Shown here piece by piece: positions 60,013 through 64,000 of a stretch of DNA of 64,000 nt. The notes under the pieces were generated by a model. The model was not told the origin of the DNA. It worked only from the letters and a program-made list of their open reading frames with translations, and made no database searches. A program made the translations under genes and the position numbers. The DNA comes from Actinomycetota bacterium (lineage in GTDB: Bacteria; Actinomycetota; Geothermincolia; Geothermincolales; RBG-13-55-18), in NCBI GenBank assembly GCA_030019255.1, contig JASEFK010000006.1, positions 88,464 to 152,463 on the forward strand, given 5' to 3'. Each line of letters opens with the position of its first letter. The first letter of the stretch is position 1.

Positions 60013-60867
60013 TCAGCGCATCACGGCCGCCGTCCCGAAGAGGGCACACAGGGTCAGGGCCTTCATGAGCAGGGAAAGGATGGTGTCCGGCCGGCGCTCG
60101 AAGTGGCCGCCGATGACCGCGGTGTCGGGGTGCAGGTAGAGGTCGTCCGGGGAAACCCCGAAGGAACCCATCCCTACCTCCAGGTTCAACCGCCCTCCCG
60201 TGGCCCTACGGTACACCGCCCAGGGGAGCTCGCTGCAGTACCACGTCTCCCCGTCCTCCTGCTCCGAGAACCAGTTCAGGTCGTACGAGGTACCCACCTC
60301 CCCCTCCGCCAGCTCCGCCGCCATTCTCCTCTCCTCCTCCGTGGCCGAGGTCACGCGAAGGCAGACCACCCAGGTCATCCTGGGAAACTCCCACGATTCC
60401 ACCGGGGCCCGCACCGTCCCCTGGTAAGGATTGGCGGCCACCACGATGTCGCCATCACCCACGTATAGTGCGGCATGGGTCCATCCCCGCGGGGGATTCG
60501 TGGAGGGAACCAGGCTGAGCCGGCACCTCCCAAGGAGGATGTCTCCAGGGAGCAGGTAGTCCCTCATGCGGGGGGTCCCCTCACTTTCCTCTCCCGGAAC
60601 CGGACCGCCGACCCGCTTCTCCGGCAACGCGGCCAGGGCACGATCTCCCTCCGCGCTCCCGAGGCAGGCCGGGCTCCTGTCCACGCCGGGGGGCGAGGGG
60701 ATGAAGAGCAGGCAGGCCACCGGCACGGCCAGGGCCACCAGCACCAGCCATGACCACCAGGGCCTGGATTTCCCCAGGCTATCCGGATACGCGTACACTG
60801 TACGCCGCCCTTTCCTCAGAATCTTCCCCCCCGCGAGAGCCCGACGCTCATCCCGGGTACCAGCCAA
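60013..60867 (-). CDS. YiiX-like permuted NlpC/P60 (papain-fold) cysteine peptidase, membrane-anchored
   Basis: 284 residues. A basic N-terminus and a membrane helix (37-56, WWSWLVLVALAVPVACLLF) precede an outside domain: YLLPGDILLGR, GWTHAALYVGDGD (His131), TSYDLNWFSEQE and WYCSELPWAVY (Cys211, Glu213). The order His before Cys is the circularly permuted YiiX/DUF830 arrangement. The last ~20 residues are again hydrophobic (SLLMKALTLCALFGTAAVM). It probably cleaves amide or ester bonds in cell-envelope material. It lies just downstream of the unknown membrane-protein gene but behind a terminator. Confidence 0.8.
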   Translation of the reverse strand: MAGTRDERRALAGGKILRKGRRTVYAYPDSLGKSRPWWSWLVLVALAVPVACLLFIPSPPGVDRSPACLGSAEGDRALAALPEKRVGGPVPGEESEGTPRMRDYLLPGDILLGRCRLSLVPSTNPPRGWTHAALYVGDGDIVVAANPYQGTVRAPVESWEFPRMTWVVCLRVTSATEEERRMAAELAEGEVGTSYDLNWFSEQEDGETWYCSELPWAVYRRATGGRLNLEVGMGSFGVSPDDLYLHPDTAVIGGHFERRPDTILSLLMKALTLCALFGTAAVMR

Positions 60868-60895
60868 ATTCTAACCCGTCCAGCCCGGCACAAGG

Positions 60896-60922
60896 AAAGG
60901 AGGGCGCCCGGCGCCCTCCTTT
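60896..60922 (-). terminator. Strong terminator hairpin after the membrane-protein gene
   Basis: AAAGGAGGGCGC (60896-60907) pairs perfectly with GCGCCCTCCTTT (60911-60922), three-base loop, and on the minus strand is followed by CCTTG. It ends the transcript of the gene stopping at 60946. Confidence 0.7.
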
Positions 60923-60945
60923 CGCCTCCCTCACTTGGGGGTGGC

Positions 60946-62061
60946 TCAGACTCCGGCCGGGGCGGCGGCCTTCTCCTCCTCCAGGGCCTTGCGCACCAGC
61001 TCCTCCACCGGGACGTCTCGAAGCGTCTCCACTCCCAGGAGGCGCTTGCACAGGATCGGTCCTATTCCCACCCTGCTGAGCATGAGCGCGATGACGGCCG
61101 TCGTGGCGGCGAGACCCCTGGTCCATCCCAGCCTGCGGATGAGGATGGTGGCCAGCACCGCGGGTCCCAGGGTCCCCCCGAAGATGGCCGCGTTCTCCAG
61201 GGCGAAGAGGCGGGCGGCCTCCGGCAGGCGCTCGAAGATGTCCGCCTCCCCCGCCATTCCCTTCTCCATGTCCTGGCCCTCCATGAGCCACTTGGTGATC
61301 CAGTAGTACATGAGGGGCAGGAAGGCGGCGCCGTAGACCAGCAGGATGGCCACCACGTCCGAGCCCAGCCACCCGATGACGTTGCTCCACTTCCAGTTCT
61401 CGAAGGCCTCGCGGTTCTTGGAGAAGAAGCGCTGGTAACCCCGGTTGTCCCAGCCGTTGGCCAGGATGAAGAAGAATCCCAGGTAGGCCAGGACGGTCTG
61501 CAGGGCGGCCTGGTAATACTTGCCTTTCATGAGCAGGTTGTAGGTGACCAGGAAGCCCAGGATGCCCTGGGTGACGTTGGTGGTGGTGAATATGCCCACC
61601 AGCCACTGGGGAATGGTCTCGTAGCTCCCCACCTGCATGGTCTCCCAGTTGGGGTTGGACCACAGGAGCACGGAGCCCGAGGGGACGAAGAGCAGGGAGA
61701 GGAACAGCAGGTTCTTCAGGAAATACTCGTTGTGGAAGGCGTCGCTGTACCTCTCCGCCCAGGCCTTCACTACCTTCACCACCTTCCCCAGGTCGCGGAA
61801 GGTCACCTGGCCGGGACGCAGCCCGTTGGCCTTGAGTTCCCTTACCAGTTCCTGGAAGGCGCGGTGGTTCTCCTCGCTCAACCCCGCCGGCACGGTCTCC
61901 GCCGCCGGGGCCCCGGCGCCGACGGCTTCCGGCGCGCCCTTCCATCCCAGCTTCCAGCGGCGGACCTCGTTCTCCACCTTGAGTTTCCTCAGCTGCCGGA
62001 AGGCGGCCAGCGCGAAGCTGGAACCTATCCCGTAGCTCCAGAACACGTCGACCTGTACCAT
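60946..62061 (-). CDS. Unknown multi-pass membrane protein under TetR control
   Basis: 371 residues from ATG 62061 (AGGAGGTGGAGG upstream; an earlier ATG at 62091 precedes that site). About six membrane helices: FLKNLLFLSLLFVPSGSVLL, WLVGIFTTTNVTQGILGFLV, TVLAYLGFFFILANG, VVAILLVYGAAFLPLMYYWI, IFGGTLGPAVLATIL and LAATTAVIALMLSRVG. They are preceded by a soluble ~95-residue helical part (residues ~25-120) that includes an Ala/Pro-rich stretch. No transporter signature recognised. A perfect 20-bp TetR-type palindrome lies 50 bases upstream and the TetR gene is next upstream, so it is the likely target, perhaps a lipid or solvent-responsive membrane protein (inference). Confidence 0.75.
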   Translation of the reverse strand: MVQVDVFWSYGIGSSFALAAFRQLRKLKVENEVRRWKLGWKGAPEAVGAGAPAAETVPAGLSEENHRAFQELVRELKANGLRPGQVTFRDLGKVVKVVKAWAERYSDAFHNEYFLKNLLFLSLLFVPSGSVLLWSNPNWETMQVGSYETIPQWLVGIFTTTNVTQGILGFLVTYNLLMKGKYYQAALQTVLAYLGFFFILANGWDNRGYQRFFSKNREAFENWKWSNVIGWLGSDVVAILLVYGAAFLPLMYYWITKWLMEGQDMEKGMAGEADIFERLPEAARLFALENAAIFGGTLGPAVLATILIRRLGWTRGLAATTAVIALMLSRVGIGPILCKRLLGVETLRDVPVEELVRKALEEEKAAAPAGV

Positions 62062-62110
62062 CCTCCACCTCCTGTCCCAAGAGCCTGCCACGCACTACCC
62101 TGAGCGGTTT

Positions 62111-62130
62111 CGGAATGACCGGTCATTCCG
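62111..62130. promoter_or_regulatory. TetR operator, perfect 20-bp palindrome
   Basis: CGGAATGACCGGTCATTCCG reads the same on both strands. It lies 50 bases upstream of the membrane-protein start and shares GAATGAC-N2-GTCATTC with the site in front of the TetR gene (62937-62952). Confidence 0.85.
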
Positions 62131-62310
62131 TCCCGAGCTCACCGAGTTCCCATCCCAAATCATCCCCCGGTTGTCATCCCCCCTTCCAGCGCAAATCGCC
62201 GAGCCTGCTCGCTCTCACCCCCCCGACCCGTCAGCCCTCGGCGGGATGTTCCGCCACCGGGACCGAACGGACCCCGTGCGGCGGTGTCACCGGGCCACGT
62301 AAAAGCCTCC

Positions 62311-62922
62311 TCATGGCCGCGCTTTCATCCCCTCCAGCATGAGGGTGATGATGGTCTCCTTCCACACCTTCACCGCCCGGTCTGGATCCTCGGAAGAAAC
62401 CACCCTCCGGCAGGCCTCGAAGAGAGCGGCGTTCACTGCCAGGGCGGTCTCCTTTATGTGAAGGTCACGGCGCAGGTATCCCTTGCGTACCCCGTTCTCC
62501 AGGTACATGGCGGTGAACTTACCGAAGAGGTCGAAGATGTCCCTGATCCTCTTCTGCATGGATTCGTCGTTTATTCCGAATGCCTCGTAGAAAAGGACGC
62601 GTGATATCTGCGGGTAGCTTTTGAAGAGTTCGAACAGTCGATCCCCTATGGTTTCCAGTTGTTCGCGGTACTCTTCCAGGGTATTCGGTTCCCGCGGGTC
62701 GATGTCGGACACGAACTCCGTGGCCCTGGAGATGATATCCTCCACCACGTGGTTGAAGATGTCCAGCTTGTTCTTGAAGTAGCGGTAAAAGGTGCCATGC
62801 CCTATGTTCAGACGGGCCGCGATATCCTCTATTTTTGCCGCGTGGTAACCCTTCTCGGAAAAGACCTCCAGCGCGGCTTCGATTATCTCGCTGCGCCGGC
62901 GCTCAACCAGGGTGAGGTCCAT
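62311..62922 (-). CDS. TetR/AcrR-family transcriptional regulator
   Basis: 203 residues. TetR HTH at ~9-56: RRSEIIEAALEVFSEKGYHA, IEDIAARLNIGHGTFYRYF. The ligand domain has LFKSYPQISRVLFYEAFG and YLENGVRKGYLRRDLHIKET, as in regulators answering to fatty acyl-CoA or other lipophilic ligands. Start ATG 62922. Promoter TTGACG-16-TTAAAT (62988-62961) and a perfect palindrome over the expected transcription start indicate autoregulation. A matching palindrome before the next gene downstream (62061) marks its target. Confidence 0.93.
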   Translation of the reverse strand: MDLTLVERRRSEIIEAALEVFSEKGYHAAKIEDIAARLNIGHGTFYRYFKNKLDIFNHVVEDIISRATEFVSDIDPREPNTLEEYREQLETIGDRLFELFKSYPQISRVLFYEAFGINDESMQKRIRDIFDLFGKFTAMYLENGVRKGYLRRDLHIKETALAVNAALFEACRRVVSSEDPDRAVKVWKETIITLMLEGMKARP

Positions 62923-62936
62923 TCATCCCCCTTTCT

Positions 62937-62952
62937 GAATGACATGTCATTC
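62937..62952. promoter_or_regulatory. TetR operator, perfect 16-bp palindrome
   Basis: GAATGACATGTCATTC, 15 bases upstream of the TetR start codon and directly after the -10 box. It has the same half-site (GAATGAC) as 62111-62130. Confidence 0.85.
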
Positions 62953-62960
62953 CGCATTGA

Positions 62961-62988
62961 ATTTAACCCGGTCTTTTTCTCCCGTCAA
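62961..62988 (-). promoter_or_regulatory. Promoter of the TetR gene
   Basis: On the minus strand TTGACG (62988-62983), 16 bases, TTAAAT (62966-62961). Confidence 0.6.
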
Positions 62989-63474
62989 TATCTCTTTCCT
63001 CTGAATATCGATGGAACTCGTTTCTTCCCGCTTTCGACACCGCTTTCCCACGCCATGCCATCCCGATCCCGAGCGCTCTTACTTTGAAGCCCTGCTTTTG
63101 ACTCCAGGTTTCGGAAACAAACCATATGTCCTTTCCCCTTTTCCAGATTCCACGCGCGGGGAGGAAGCGTTTTACGGTTTTCCACGATCTAAGTTTTCAC
63201 CTAATCGCAGGCAAAAAACCGGCGAATATCGAGGGCGGCCTGGGAAAGATCCTATCCGCATTCACCCGGGCGGGGACCGGAAGCCGCCCCGCGAGGAGTG
63301 ATACGGGGTTCCGGCTATCGCTGGATTCGCTTTTCACTGTAACGGGGTCCCAAAAGCCGCGGGAGTAGCAGTTGTGACCGGCCTGTCCCACCCGGCTCCA
63401 TCTCCGCATAACACATCCACGGCAAGGCGCCTATAAATGTGGAATCTTCGGGCTCTTCTGGACCGCGACTTCTC
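62989..63474. other. Intergenic region, nothing recognised
   Basis: Nearly 490 bases between the TetR promoter and the antiporter stop codon. Short open frames only; no hairpin with a clear U-run seen. Confidence 0.4.
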
Positions 63475-64000
63475 TCAGTGTCCTCTCCCCGCCTCCGCGG
63501 ATTCCCTCTCACCGACCCTTCGAAAGGCCAACTTGAGCAGCAGGGGCGTGAGCAGGTTGGTCACGAAAACCATGAGCACGGTCATGGCAAAGACCTTGTT
63601 CCCTATTGCACCGGCCTGCAGTCCGATGGTGGCCATGATCAGGGCCACTTCCGCCCTGGGTATCATGCCCACCCCGATGGCCAAAGAGCTGCGGTTGCTG
63701 AACCAGGGACGCGCTCCAAGCCCGCACCCGACGATCTTCCCCAGGATGGCAATCAGGAGGAAGAGGATGGACATGATACCCGCTTCCCGGAGAGCCCCCA
63801 GCTTCATGTTCACGCCTATATAGGTGAAAAAAAGGGGGATGAAGAAACCATATCCGATGGTGTTCAACCTTTCCGCGATGGCCTTCTTCTCCCGCGTAGG
63901 GTTGAGCACCAAGCCGGCCAGAAAGGCTCCCGTGATCTCCGCCACCTTCACGCTGGAGGCCATCCATCCCAAAGCGATGGCGAAACAGATACTTATAGCC
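63475..64000 (-). CDS. Cation/proton antiporter (CPA2, NhaP/KefB-like), N-terminus outside window
   Basis: The frame is open to the window edge; ~174 C-terminal residues are seen. VAEITGAFLAGLVLNPTREK, IPLFFTYIGVNMKLGAL, GKIVGCGLGARPW, IGVGMIPRAEVALIMATIGL and FAMTVLMVFVTNLLTPLLLK are the conserved final helices of the Na+/H+ exchanger family (PF00999). MIPRAEVALI is the motif near the ion site of CPA2 proteins. The C-terminus is short, with no TrkA-N domain. Integral membrane protein for pH or ion balance; ion not determinable. Confidence 0.88.
   Translation of the reverse strand, partial: AISICFAIALGWMASSVKVAEITGAFLAGLVLNPTREKKAIAERLNTIGYGFFIPLFFTYIGVNMKLGALREAGIMSILFLLIAILGKIVGCGLGARPWFSNRSSLAIGVGMIPRAEVALIMATIGLQAGAIGNKVFAMTVLMVFVTNLLTPLLLKLAFRRVGERESAEAGRGH

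Overview
The window is high-GC DNA from what is most likely an anaerobic, monoderm, Actinobacteria-like bacterium (inference). Supporting signs are oxygen-sensitive chemistry (a tungsten-type aldehyde:ferredoxin oxidoreductase, a double-cubane-cluster reductase with its ATP-dependent activator, rubrerythrin and many small ferredoxins), a heliorhodopsin (known mainly from monoderms), an SLH/NlpC-P60 surface protein, strong Shine-Dalgarno sites, and sigma70-type promoters of the TTGACA-17-TATAAT kind. No rRNA or tRNA gene was found, so the lineage cannot be fixed from this window.

Layout. 1-13.6 kb: end of a saccharopine-dehydrogenase-like gene, an autoregulated TetR gene, a PP-loop ATPase, a PAS/GAF sensor kinase overlapping an iron-sulfur flavoprotein gene, a small ferredoxin operon, a PaaK-like CoA ligase, glycerol kinase, an esterase and a heliorhodopsin. 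13.8-18.7 kb: an XRE-cupin regulator, then an AT-rich accessory stretch with a newly recognised 49-codon gene and two decayed insertion sequences (IS481-like and IS110-like). 18.7-26.5 kb: DUF3343, double-cubane reductase and activase, a DhnA-type aldolase, a repeat-rich secreted NlpC/P60 protein and a cysteine-desulfurase-like enzyme. 26.7-38.4 kb: two operons pairing thiolase-fold enzymes with DUF35 Zn-ribbon/OB-fold partners. Between them lies a three-gene operon (a C_GCAxxG_C_C redox protein with an in-frame UGA, a DUF362 ferredoxin and a methyltransferase), followed by a crotonase. 38.5-41 kb: a radical SAM/B12 protein, an IS remnant and ferritin.

41.2-51 kb holds the metabolic core. A consensus promoter with a structured leader is followed by etfA, etfB, a small helical protein, a GlcD-like flavoprotein, a CCG-domain Fe-S protein, a second GlcD-like flavoprotein, a FixC-like flavoprotein and a FixX-like ferredoxin. 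Together they look like a route from organic-acid or acyl-CoA oxidation through ETF to the quinone pool. 51-64 kb: an amidohydrolase, AOR, rubrerythrin, an oxidoreductase remnant, a membrane-anchored SHMT-like fusion protein, a crotonase, a YiiX-like peptidase, an unknown membrane protein controlled by a TetR with matching palindromic operators, and a truncated cation/proton antiporter.

The most noteworthy items are the putative selenoprotein (UGA at 33590-33592 with a SECIS-like hairpin, the position occupied by Cys in its internal repeat), the heliorhodopsin, the ETF/flavoprotein/FixCX cluster, the SHMT-like membrane fusion, the thiolase-fold enzymes lacking the nucleophilic cysteine, and the two-site TetR operator pair.
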